Origin: Tamlana carrageenivorans
GTDB taxonomy: Bacteria > Bacteroidota > Bacteroidia > Flavobacteriales > Flavobacteriaceae
DNA length: 64,000 nucleotides
Direction: 5' to 3'
Assembly (NCBI RefSeq): GCF_002893765.1
Contig: NZ_CP025938.1
Span: 1,116,001-1,180,000 of the forward strand
Shown here: in pieces, positions 28,182-36,640 of the stretch
Numbering within the stretch: the first letter of the stretch is position 1
Layout: every line of letters begins with the position of its first letter
Made by a program: the position numbers and the translations under genes
The notes under the pieces: generated by a model
The model's database searches: none
What the model saw: only the letters and a program-made list of their open reading frames with translations
Told to the model about the DNA's origin: nothing

Positions 28182-28946
28182 TTAGATACCTAAAGCTTGA
28201 CCACCACCAATTTGGACAGTTTCAGCAGTCATGAAAGATGCATCATCACTCGCTAAGAAAGAAACAACACCAGCAACTTCTTCTGGTTGTCCTAATCTTC
28301 CTAGTAAAACACTATTTGCCCAAGAAGCGAAAACTTCTGGCTTAGTAGCTTTAATTTGCGCATGGAAAGGCGTATCAATTGTACCTGGAGATACTGCGTT
28401 TACTCTAATTCCATATTCCGCTAAATCTTTAGCTAATGCTCTTGTTATAGATTGTACACCACCTTTTGATACAGAATAGATTCCAGCACCAGGTCCTGCT
28501 CCATTCCATGCAGCATTTGATGTATAGTTAATAATAGATGCATTTTCACCTTTTTTAAGGAAAGGAATCGCTGCTCTTGAAGCAAAAAATACCGAATCAA
28601 GGTTTAAAGCCATAACAAAACGGTATTGTTCCGTTGTCATTTCTTCAAATCTAGCTCTCACACCAATACCACCTGCATTGTTTACAAGAACGTCAATTCT
28701 ACCATACTTTTCACCAATTTTAGTAATGTTTTCAGTAACCTCTTCATCTTTAGTTACATCAAAACCGTAGTACTCAGCTTTAATACCTAAAGCTGTAAGT
28801 TCTTCAATTCTTTTAGCTCCAGCTTCGTCTTCAATACCATTTAATACAACAGTATAACCGTCTTTTCCTAAGCGCTTTGCAACTTCAAACCCTATACCAC
28901 CTGTGGCTCCGGTTACAACCGCTACTTTATTTCCTGAATTACTCAT
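28182..28946 (-). CDS. SDR-family reductase, probable DEH reductase of alginate catabolism
   Basis: A 254-residue short-chain dehydrogenase/reductase. The Rossmann nucleotide site is VVTGATGGIGFEVAKRL, the NNAG motif is VLVNNAGGIG, and the catalytic Tyr/Lys pair lies in GIYSVSKGGVQ, with Ser in IINYTSNAAW. The C-terminus ends AETVQIGGGQALGI. The position next to an ACS-type MFS transporter and inside the alginate cluster makes reduction of 4-deoxy-L-erythro-5-hexoseulose uronate (DEH) to 2-keto-3-deoxygluconate the likely reaction, feeding KdgK at 8933-9979. SDRs are hard to separate by sequence alone, so the substrate comes mainly from context. It is the second gene after the MFS transporter, 33 bases behind it. 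Confidence 0.85.
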   Translation of the reverse strand: MSNSGNKVAVVTGATGGIGFEVAKRLGKDGYTVVLNGIEDEAGAKRIEELTALGIKAEYYGFDVTKDEEVTENITKIGEKYGRIDVLVNNAGGIGVRARFEEMTTEQYRFVMALNLDSVFFASRAAIPFLKKGENASIINYTSNAAWNGAGPGAGIYSVSKGGVQSITRALAKDLAEYGIRVNAVSPGTIDTPFHAQIKATKPEVFASWANSVLLGRLGQPEEVAGVVSFLASDDASFMTAETVQIGGGQALGI

Positions 28947-28979
28947 TTTTATTATAATTTAAATTTGATTATTTTTTAT

Positions 28980-30269
28980 TTATTCTTCTACTGATTTAAT
29001 TTCTCTTGCGAAATAGTAAATGGAACCTAATCCTAATGGAACCGCAATAGCAATGGCTACAAAAATTGGCGTGTACGAAAATTTCTCTTGAATAATAGGA
29101 ACTAAGAAGTTCATTAAGATTACAGAGAATACACCAACCATACCAGCAAGTCCTGCTAATGATCCAACAGATTTACCACTAAATAAGTCACTTGGTAATG
29201 TTTGAACATTTCCGATAGCAAATTGGAAACCAAATAATACAAAGAATACGATAGCCACAAAACGTTCTGGAGAATCTCCAAACATAATAGTAGCAATTAA
29301 TCCTAAGAACATGATAACACCACCAATTAGAATGGTTAATTTTCTACCTTTATCTATAGAATGTGTTTTAGAGATAATTTGTCCTGAAACATACCCCCCA
29401 GCGATACTACCAAGAGCAGCACCAACGTAAGGCACCCATGCAAACATACCAACTTCTTTTACATCAAAACCGTAAACATCGGCCAAGTAAAGTGGCATCC
29501 AACCTACAAATAACCACCAGATAGGCTCTAAAAAGAAACGTCCTAATACAATAGCCCAAGATTCTTTGTGAGATAAAATTTGTCCTAAGCTTAAACCTTT
29601 AGTATCTGCTGTAGCTGCTTGATCTGCTTTACTCTGACCTTCAATAATAAATTTTTGTTCTTCTTCTGTAATCCAAGGGTGAGTTTTAGGTCCTGATTTG
29701 TTAATAATTAACCATGGAATAATCCAAAGGATACCAAAAGAACCAATAACCATAAATGTTGTTCTCCATCCGAAAGCAACGAATAAAGTAGCAATAAAAG
29801 GTGGTGCAATTACCGAACCAATAGAAGCTCCCGCGTTAAATAAACCTTGCGCAAATGCACGTTCTTTAATTGGGAACCACTCGGCGTTACTTTTAACACC
29901 TCCAGGCCAGTTACCAGCTTCAGATATACCTAATGTACTTCTAAAAATAGTAAGACCAACTAAACCACGAACTGTAGAGTGTAAGAATGAAGATAATCCC
30001 CAAACACCAATACTAATTACATAACCAATTCTAGTCCCTACTTTATCAAATAATTTACCTGAAAATAATTGTCCTAGTGCATAAAACACCATGAAAATAT
30101 TTAGAATTAGACCATAATCACTTTTTGTGAGTCCTAATGATCCAGAGATAGAATCAGGCTGATCACTACTCCCCCACATAATTGCCAGCGCACTTCTATC
30201 AATATAATTGATAACCGTTGCCACAAAGATTAGTCCAATTATGAACCAACGTAAACCTTTTACTTTCAT
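28980..30269 (-). CDS. MFS transporter, ACS/hexuronate type
   Basis: A 429-residue inner-membrane major facilitator of the anion:cation symporter family (ExuT-like) with twelve predicted membrane segments. Characteristic pieces are TVINYIDRSALAIMW at the first helix, GKLFDKVGTRIGYV between helices 2 and 3, SEAGNWPGGVKSNAEWF in helix 4/5 and the long central loop ending ITEEEQKFIIEGQ. In the alginate cluster it should bring unsaturated uronate monomer or short oligouronates from periplasm to cytoplasm, where PL17 products are reduced. It leads a two-gene unit with the SDR reductase. The 195 bases upstream hold no copy of the double-palindrome operator. Confidence 0.88.
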   Translation of the reverse strand: MKVKGLRWFIIGLIFVATVINYIDRSALAIMWGSSDQPDSISGSLGLTKSDYGLILNIFMVFYALGQLFSGKLFDKVGTRIGYVISIGVWGLSSFLHSTVRGLVGLTIFRSTLGISEAGNWPGGVKSNAEWFPIKERAFAQGLFNAGASIGSVIAPPFIATLFVAFGWRTTFMVIGSFGILWIIPWLIINKSGPKTHPWITEEEQKFIIEGQSKADQAATADTKGLSLGQILSHKESWAIVLGRFFLEPIWWLFVGWMPLYLADVYGFDVKEVGMFAWVPYVGAALGSIAGGYVSGQIISKTHSIDKGRKLTILIGGVIMFLGLIATIMFGDSPERFVAIVFFVLFGFQFAIGNVQTLPSDLFSGKSVGSLAGLAGMVGVFSVILMNFLVPIIQEKFSYTPIFVAIAIAVPLGLGSIYYFAREIKSVEE

Positions 30270-30464
30270 ATTTCTATTTATTTATAAACATTAATGACAC
30301 TTCAAAACTTACAAAAGTCTTAAAAGCATTATACAAATCGTTATTTGTATTTTTTTTAATAAATTGTATTTAAAGCTTACCAACAAAGTTGTTTTTTACT
30401 AAAAACACTACTTATAAGCACTAGTTACACCATAAATATTATAACTAACACTATTATTATTTTG

Positions 30465-31172
30465 TTATTGCGTACTGTAACAGTACTGATATAAGAAACT
30501 AAAATGCTCTTTCATTTTATCTCTTGCTTGCGCTGAATTTTGAGTTTTAATAGCCTCATAAATACAACGATGCTCTTGAATACCTAACACTGATTTATCT
30601 TTATCGCAAACATGGTACTTTTCAAAATCCATAATAATTTGTGGGATTATGGTTAACATGAACATGTTCATGGTTGCATTACCACTGGCTTTTGCAATGG
30701 ACAAGTGAAAAAGTAAATCTTCTTGAACGGCATCTTCACCAGCAAGGGCTTTAACTTCATAAGCCACTAAAGCCTCTTCAATATTTTTAAGATCCTCATC
30801 TGTACGTCTCAGTGCTGCTAAGCTCACTGTTTTTAACTCTAGCAAAATCCTTGTTTCGACTAGAGATTTAAAATCTGGTGATTCTAACCTTAATATATCG
30901 TCTATCATCCCATTCATTGCTACAACACCAATATTGGCAACAAAAGTTCCACTTTGTGGTATGGACTTTAACAAACCGTAAAATTCCAATTTTTGAATGG
31001 TATCACGTATTAATCCACGAGTAACTCCAAACTTTTCTGAAAGCATTCTTTCAGAAGGTAATTTATCGCCAGGTTCTAAATTTTTATAATTAATTAATTC
31101 CTTAATCTGACTTATAATAACCTTTTGCGCTTTATTGTTGTTGTCACTTACTGTAAATACGTCTAATTTCAT
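30465..31172 (-). CDS. GntR-family (FadR subfamily) regulator, probable alginate-locus repressor
   Basis: A 235-residue regulator. The N-terminal winged helix has the GntR pattern LEPGDKLPSERMLSEKFGV followed by TRGLIRDTIQKLEFYGLL and GTFV. The C-terminal FCD ligand domain shows metal-binding-type residues in LLFHLSIAKASGN and EHRCIYEAIKTQNSA. Alginate use in the flavobacterium Zobellia galactanivorans is known to be controlled by a GntR-family repressor, AusR; this protein lies in the equivalent position. FadR-type proteins bind TGGTnnnACCA-like palindromes. That fits the double TGGTTnnCCA boxes before the five alginate units in this window. KDG or DEH is a likely effector (inference). A candidate promoter (CAAATATA at 31234 with CAAA at 31264, on the plus strand) lies 62 bases upstream. 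Confidence 0.88.
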   Translation of the reverse strand: MKLDVFTVSDNNNKAQKVIISQIKELINYKNLEPGDKLPSERMLSEKFGVTRGLIRDTIQKLEFYGLLKSIPQSGTFVANIGVVAMNGMIDDILRLESPDFKSLVETRILLELKTVSLAALRRTDEDLKNIEEALVAYEVKALAGEDAVQEDLLFHLSIAKASGNATMNMFMLTIIPQIIMDFEKYHVCDKDKSVLGIQEHRCIYEAIKTQNSAQARDKMKEHFSFLYQYCYSTQ

Positions 31173-31413
31173 TTTTCTTACGAGATTTTATAACCAAATT
31201 AATTTAGCTCTTTCTTTAAATTTTAAAAACATACAAATATATAACGAAGTTCATACCTTTTTACAAACTCAAAAAAAACCTGCTAAACTAACACTTAACA
31301 ACAAGTGAAACAAATATTATTATTTTATAAGAGTTGTATTTTAAGAGATATCTGACTCTAACAAATTACCCATAAAAGTACTATAGCCAATTATCTTTTT
31401 AATTAATTACTTA

Positions 31414-32339
31414 TTAATGACTTACCTCTAAATCGTAAAACTTAACCTTGGCAAATGCACCATCATCTCTAGATTGAAAATAATTACCTGCTTTAAAATA
31501 ATTTTCAAACACACCCCAACGTTGCATGTGTATATTTTCATATACTTTATACTCGTTACCATTGAGAACAATTACCATCTTTCCTTCCGATATTTTCACT
31601 TCTAAAGTGAACTTCCTAAAATCAACTTGGTCTTCAAAATTAAACCCTTCATCATCAACCCAAGCGTCTTCATGTAAAATCTCTTCATTCGAAGCCGAGA
31701 TATTTTTCAACTCTTTAGTTTTAACACGCACTTTACCATTTTGCCAATAAATTTTTAAAATTGGAGGTGCATTATTGTCATCTTCACCTATTAAATCACG
31801 TTGCTCATTAGATAAACGCCCGTGAATTTGCATAATGATAACTTTATGATACTTCCCATTTGAATCTTTAGAAACCGCATCCATGGCTATGGTACCCTTC
31901 ATATAACCACCATCTTTAAAGGTCCAATTCACATTGTTTTCACCAGGAACCATTTGTTCTCTAAGTTCCGACCTTGTGTATTTGGTGTTCTTTGTAGTTG
32001 ATTTCGTTGGCATAGCGTGAAAAACGATAGATCCATCGGTAGAATCAATATACATATAAGGTTTTGCAACCTCGTTAGATGAAAAATCTAAAATTTCTGG
32101 TGGGTCAATTTCGTAAGGTTTACCCTTTTCATTAAGAACCGGTAAGGTAACCTTCCAATGACTTAAGTCTATATCTGGAAGTCTCACTTTCTTACCTTTT
32201 CTTTTTTCTTCTTTTTAGATTTTTTTTCCGTTTTCGCCTTAGAATCTGTAGCGCTACTTGTCTTTTCTTGACAAGTAGCGTTTACAGATATAAAAGCTAT
32301 AAGTAATAATCCTAAAATTTCTTTTCGAAAATTTTTCAT
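31414..32339 (-). CDS. PL7 alginate lyase, lipoprotein, with an apparent frameshift after the leader
   Basis: The catalytic part (31414-32187) has all three PL7 motifs: YTRSELREQM (substrate-binding Arg/Glu), IMQIHG (the QIH motif) and YFKAGNYFQ. PL7 enzymes cleave alginate endolytically by beta-elimination. That frame has no proper start: it opens after a stop at 32215-32217 and offers only a GTG. Another frame from the ATG at 32337-32339 encodes a clear lipoprotein signal (LLLIAFISVNATCQEK) and then a lysine-rich spacer (KKSKKKKKEKVRK) that stops at 32184. One base added in the A-rich run between about 32197 and 32214 would join leader and enzyme. So the gene is either frameshifted, variable in an A-tract, or affected by a sequencing error. 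It is the last gene of the susCD alginate operon. Confidence 0.85.
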
Positions 32340-32376
32340 TTTACTTTATTTTTAATGTTTTGGATTCGTTTTAATA

Positions 32377-33867
32377 CTAGAATCCAGGAGTGATGATATC
32401 AATATTATCATAGAATACTTCATGGGCATCATCAACCGCATTTAAAGCTCTTACGTAAATTACAATAAAGTCACCTGATGCTTTAAATGTAAACGTTGAT
32501 GTTGTAAAGGTATCATTCCCAGCTGAAGGCTTATCAGGATTAAAATCGTTTGTGATTTCGTAATAAGCGTCAGACTCAGACATAGGATCTGCATCAATAC
32601 CAGCTTCGGTAGAAATTTCATTGTTTAATATGAAAACTTCAGAGTTAACACCAGCAGCTTCAGATCTAGAATCGATTGTAAAGGTATACTCTACACCCGG
32701 TTCAACTTTTAAACGTTGATACAGACGACGACAAGGTTGTGAAATTTTAACACCTCTTGTTTTAACACCATTAACATAATTTCCATCACTAGAAGAACCT
32801 GGTTGCTCGCTAGTACAATATGCGGTGTCGATATAACCGTTTAAAGCGGTATTATTCCAAACAGCTCTATAAGGGCTAGGAATAACTCCTAATACATCAT
32901 CCTCTATTTCGGCATTTGGTGTCATATCCCAAGCATCAGCATTATCACTGGTATTTTTCTGATGGTCATCACAAGTCGCATTTTGCACAATAGCTTTAAA
33001 TGTTGGAACAACACCTCCTACAGGTACAAACTGTGATTTACTTTTAGACACACCAGCGGCATTGGTTGTTGTTAATACAACCTCATAAGTACCTCCTGTG
33101 GCATAAGTATGTACTGGGTTTACTTCCGTAGACGTGTTACCATCTCCAAAATCCCAAGAATGTGATTCCGCAAGTAAAGAAGCATCTGTAAAAGTAGCTT
33201 CTAATCCAGAAACACTAAAAGTAAAATCTGGAACAGTCGACAATACTAAACCATCAATTTCTTTAGTAACTGAATAATCATCACCAGCAAAATTTACAAC
33301 TGTTAAAGTCACTTCATATGGCCCTACATCACTATATATATGTGTAGGACTATAATCTGGATCTTGTGCCGTATCCTGTTCAGAATTCCATGAAACTGAA
33401 TTACCATCACCAAAATCCCAAGTTAGACTTTTAACTCCAGAGCTCATATTATTAAAAGATACTTCAGAATCCACTACTGAATAATCATAAGCTACAGAAA
33501 CAGGGCCTACTTGAGTAGAATCTTTAGCAACCAGACCATCAGAACTTGTAGTTGTTAATTTAACATCATACAATCCGCCTTGGGCATAAGTATAATTCGG
33601 ATTCGCATCGGTAGATGTATTACCATCACCAAAATTCCATAAGTAAGCTGTCGCATCTGTGGAATAACTTCTAAAAATAACCGTCAATTGGTTTGAAGCA
33701 TCTAAACTTGTAGTAAACTCGGTACTAGGCTGAATATTGTTCACATTACCAGTAGGCGGTTCAAACGGTTCGTATCCATCATCGTAACAAGATACCACCC
33801 CCAAAGACAACACAAACAGCGCTATAATACTTTTTGTGTGTTTTTTAATTATATTATAAATCATCAT
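32377..33867 (-). CDS. Surface lipoprotein with three PKD domains
   Basis: A 496-residue lipoprotein (signal SLGVVSCYDDG). Three PKD domains follow at about residues 48-125, 127-205 and 213-290, each with the hallmark WNFGDGNTST, WDFGDGNSV or WDFGDGNTST and the closing GLYDVKLTT, GPYEVTLTV or GTYEVVLTT strands. The last 200 residues form a jelly-roll-like module (RLYQRLKVEPGVEYTFTIDS ... FIVIYVRALNAVDDAHEVFY in part) that looks like a carbohydrate-binding domain with a cysteine pair. It occupies the place after susCD where SusE/F-type glycan-binding proteins are found, so binding of alginate at the surface is likely. No catalytic motif is seen. Confidence 0.82.
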   Translation of the reverse strand: MMIYNIIKKHTKSIIALFVLSLGVVSCYDDGYEPFEPPTGNVNNIQPSTEFTTSLDASNQLTVIFRSYSTDATAYLWNFGDGNTSTDANPNYTYAQGGLYDVKLTTTSSDGLVAKDSTQVGPVSVAYDYSVVDSEVSFNNMSSGVKSLTWDFGDGNSVSWNSEQDTAQDPDYSPTHIYSDVGPYEVTLTVVNFAGDDYSVTKEIDGLVLSTVPDFTFSVSGLEATFTDASLLAESHSWDFGDGNTSTEVNPVHTYATGGTYEVVLTTTNAAGVSKSKSQFVPVGGVVPTFKAIVQNATCDDHQKNTSDNADAWDMTPNAEIEDDVLGVIPSPYRAVWNNTALNGYIDTAYCTSEQPGSSSDGNYVNGVKTRGVKISQPCRRLYQRLKVEPGVEYTFTIDSRSEAAGVNSEVFILNNEISTEAGIDADPMSESDAYYEITNDFNPDKPSAGNDTFTTSTFTFKASGDFIVIYVRALNAVDDAHEVFYDNIDIITPGF

Positions 33868-33879
33868 AGTTTAGTTTTT

Positions 33880-35073
33880 TTAATTTTTAACAGAAATTTC
33901 AAAAGCATCTAATCTGTATTCGTCACCAGAATTGGTAACATAAATGATTACAGATTCGTTAGTACCTGCATCAAAAGTAACAGCATGCTTCTTAAATACA
34001 TCCGGGATTCTATCCGTATTAGTTTCAGTTCTTGAAACTATGATATTTTCAGGTAATAGAGACTCGGCGTAAGACGAAGTATTAGGTGTTAAGATAGACA
34101 CGGTCATTTCTCCTGGATTATCTAGGTTAAATGCAGTAAAGTACGAAATCACATAGGTAGCTCCTGGCGTCACTTCAATTTCTTGATAAGCTACACGATC
34201 ACCACCCGATGGGAATTTAGCTGACTGATAACCTTCAGGTACAGAACCAAGTTCTGAGTTCGAGTTAATTTGAGGTACTGTTGTACCACCACCTAGAGGA
34301 CTCCAAGCGGCATTGCTAGGTACTCTCCAAGAATCTCTACCGTCTCCAGATCCATCAAATAAATCGTTATCTTCAAAACCAGCCTCAGAAATTTCAGGAA
34401 CTGGTATCGTAGGAACCGCTTGTAAAACATTAACCGTTTTTACAGTTTCTTCCGATTTTCCAAGTTTATCAGTAACTTTTAAAACAACATCATAAACCCC
34501 TGGTCCAGGGAACTGGAAAATAACTTCACGATCTTGTAAAGTCGCCGGAGGCAAATTAGTAATTTGCTCTTCAAAATCCTGAATAGCTTGAATTGTTTCA
34601 TCGCTACGGTTAGCTTCCGCTGCAGCTAATTGCACCTTTAAATCATCTACCTGCTGTTGCATTACAGCCTGTTTCGCTGGATCTGATTCACATGGTATTT
34701 TAAATTCTAACTTATCGATTTCAGACTGAATACCAACAACAGTAGCGTCAACTGCTGCGATACTTTGCTCTAAAACAGGTAAATCTTTATTGATTAAAAC
34801 TACACCCGTATCAGGAGTAATTGTCCAATCATATTGTATTCCATTAACCGCCAGATTTGTACCAGCTTGGAAAAAGTAATCATAATTAGCTGCTAATTCT
34901 ATATCATTACAGTCAAACTCAGACGATGTCACGTCGGAATAACTATAAAATGGTGTAGGTCCAGTAAAGTCGGGTAAATCACCTACCTCTGGTAAATCAT
35001 CACTAACACAAGAAGCTAGGGATACCATTACGCCTGCGGCTATATACTTTAAATTAAACAAGTGTTTTTTCAT
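33880..35073 (-). CDS. PKD-type surface lipoprotein with a coiled-coil insertion
   Basis: About 397 residues from the ATG at 35071-35073 (MKKHLFNLKYIAAG); I preferred this start because it gives a lipoprotein signal (MVSLASCVSDD) and lies 13 bases after susD, whereas longer frames overlap susD. A PKD-like domain begins at QYDWTITPDTGVVL and ends at GPGVYDVVLKVTDKLG. Between the two halves about 80 residues of heptad-rich, charged helix are inserted (IQSEIDKLEFKI ... VMQQQVDDLKVQLAAAEA), which looks like an antiparallel coiled coil. The C-terminal 170 residues form a jelly-roll module (VAYQEIEVTPGATYVISYF). A SusE-position glycan-binding role is inferred from the operon context. Confidence 0.8.
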   Translation of the reverse strand: MKKHLFNLKYIAAGVMVSLASCVSDDLPEVGDLPDFTGPTPFYSYSDVTSSEFDCNDIELAANYDYFFQAGTNLAVNGIQYDWTITPDTGVVLINKDLPVLEQSIAAVDATVVGIQSEIDKLEFKIPCESDPAKQAVMQQQVDDLKVQLAAAEANRSDETIQAIQDFEEQITNLPPATLQDREVIFQFPGPGVYDVVLKVTDKLGKSEETVKTVNVLQAVPTIPVPEISEAGFEDNDLFDGSGDGRDSWRVPSNAAWSPLGGGTTVPQINSNSELGSVPEGYQSAKFPSGGDRVAYQEIEVTPGATYVISYFTAFNLDNPGEMTVSILTPNTSSYAESLLPENIIVSRTETNTDRIPDVFKKHAVTFDAGTNESVIIYVTNSGDEYRLDAFEISVKN

Positions 35074-35086
35074 AATTTTTAAGTTT

Positions 35087-36634
35087 TTAGTATCCATCAT
35101 TTTGTTTATAAAAATTAGGTAAGTTATCTCTTTCTCTTTGAGGGAAAGGCAGGTATTTCTTTTCATTGGTATAGAATAAGCTGTTGTCATCAGAGAATTT
35201 CTGTAACACACGATCAGCTTCACCTAAACGTATTAAATCGAATAAACGTTGGTTTTCATAAACAAATTCAACACGTCTTTCATCTAATAAGATTTGCTTA
35301 GAAATGATAAACTCTGGATCTAAACCTGCACGTTCACGAACTTGATTGAAAGCATCTAAGGCTCTTGAATCTGTAGTTGTTTCACCTCCTGCCATGATGG
35401 CTTCAACATATAATAATAACACATCGGCATATCTTAAAACAATCCAATCGTTATCTCCAATTTCACCTGCAGTAGGAAATTTGGCATTAAAAGTATCATT
35501 TGTAGGAATAGAAGGGTTATAAGACAACGCATCAATACTGCCATAGAATCTAACAGGTTGTAAATCTGGCGTCATCACTTGTAAAAAATCTAGTGATGCA
35601 ATATTAACCCCGTTAGAAGGCCCTTGTAAGGTCATCGCAAAACTATGAGATTCAGAATCTGTTTGAACTTGTGAACCTAAGTCACTATCAGCCGTAACAT
35701 AATTATCACTTAAGGCTAAATCATAAGCGATAGAAAATATCACCTCTTTATTAATCTCTAAAGCTGGACTGTTAACCCAAGAACCATCTGGCACACCATC
35801 GGTAAATCCATTGCTATCTAAAGCATTACCAAATACATGACCATAATCTTTGATTAAATTTTCAAAATGATCGGTAATAGAGTTACCACCTCTAGGTGTT
35901 GTGATTAAATCGAAACCATAATCATCGTTATTATCAATTACAGAAGCCAATAATAATTCTGCTTCTGTATAATTAGGATTTGGCTGACTCAAATATGCCT
36001 TAGCAGCTAAACAAATAGCAGCACCTGCAGAAGGACGGTATCTATTTAAAGATTCGCCACTTAAATAAGCAATCGAAGTTTTAAAATCTTCAATAATCTT
36101 TTCATAAACTTCCTCTTCTGGTAATTGTGGGTAATCTAAAGCTTCATCTTTAGTAACATCCAAAACTTTATCAACATAAGGAATGTTTTGGTACGATCTT
36201 ACCAAGTTAAAATGACATAACGCACGCATAAAATAAGCTTCACCTACGGCATACTGATATTTTTCAGGAGCAAGAAAGCGGTTATCGATTATAGTATTAG
36301 CATGTTTTATAGTCGCATAATTATTAGAATAATAAGTTGCTACATCACCGTTGTTAGGATCGATATTAAAAGCATTAAAATCTGGATAGTTTCCATTTTC
36401 AGAATTCGCTCTAACGTTATCCGATCTAAGTTCTGTTAATAAAAACTCGTTAGCCGGTACTTTTTGATACGCATCAAGCACACCGTTTGCTAAAAATTGA
36501 AATCCGTTTTCGGTTTGAAGTAACTCATCGATTGAAAGTGCCGTTGGGTTACTAAGGTCTAATTCTTCTGCACAACCTGTTAGTAAGGCTGCTGCAGAAA
36601 AACAAGCAATAATATTTTTATATATCTTTTTCAT
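35087..36634 (-). CDS. susD: SusD/RagB family glycan-binding lipoprotein (alginate PUL)
   Basis: A 515-residue SusD-family lipoprotein (lipobox ALLTGCAEE). Core family features include VGEAYFMRALCHFNLVRSY, AAICLAAKAYLSQPNPNY, and the C-terminal ILLDERRVEFVYENQRLFDL with the final YLPFPQRERDN. It lies 6 bases after susC and is followed by two PKD-type lipoproteins and PL7. It should bind alginate oligosaccharides over the SusC pore. Confidence 0.93.
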   Translation of the reverse strand: MKKIYKNIIACFSAAALLTGCAEELDLSNPTALSIDELLQTENGFQFLANGVLDAYQKVPANEFLLTELRSDNVRANSENGNYPDFNAFNIDPNNGDVATYYSNNYATIKHANTIIDNRFLAPEKYQYAVGEAYFMRALCHFNLVRSYQNIPYVDKVLDVTKDEALDYPQLPEEEVYEKIIEDFKTSIAYLSGESLNRYRPSAGAAICLAAKAYLSQPNPNYTEAELLLASVIDNNDDYGFDLITTPRGGNSITDHFENLIKDYGHVFGNALDSNGFTDGVPDGSWVNSPALEINKEVIFSIAYDLALSDNYVTADSDLGSQVQTDSESHSFAMTLQGPSNGVNIASLDFLQVMTPDLQPVRFYGSIDALSYNPSIPTNDTFNAKFPTAGEIGDNDWIVLRYADVLLLYVEAIMAGGETTTDSRALDAFNQVRERAGLDPEFIISKQILLDERRVEFVYENQRLFDLIRLGEADRVLQKFSDDNSLFYTNEKKYLPFPQRERDNLPNFYKQNDGY

Positions 36635-36640
36635 AGTTCG

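Noticed and set aside
32202..32227. Programmed -1 frameshifting in the PL7 leader
   Set aside because: The in-phase A_AAA_AAA at 32220-32226 would lead straight into the stop at 32215, and the later run is G_AAA_AAA, a poor slippery site; an indel is simpler.
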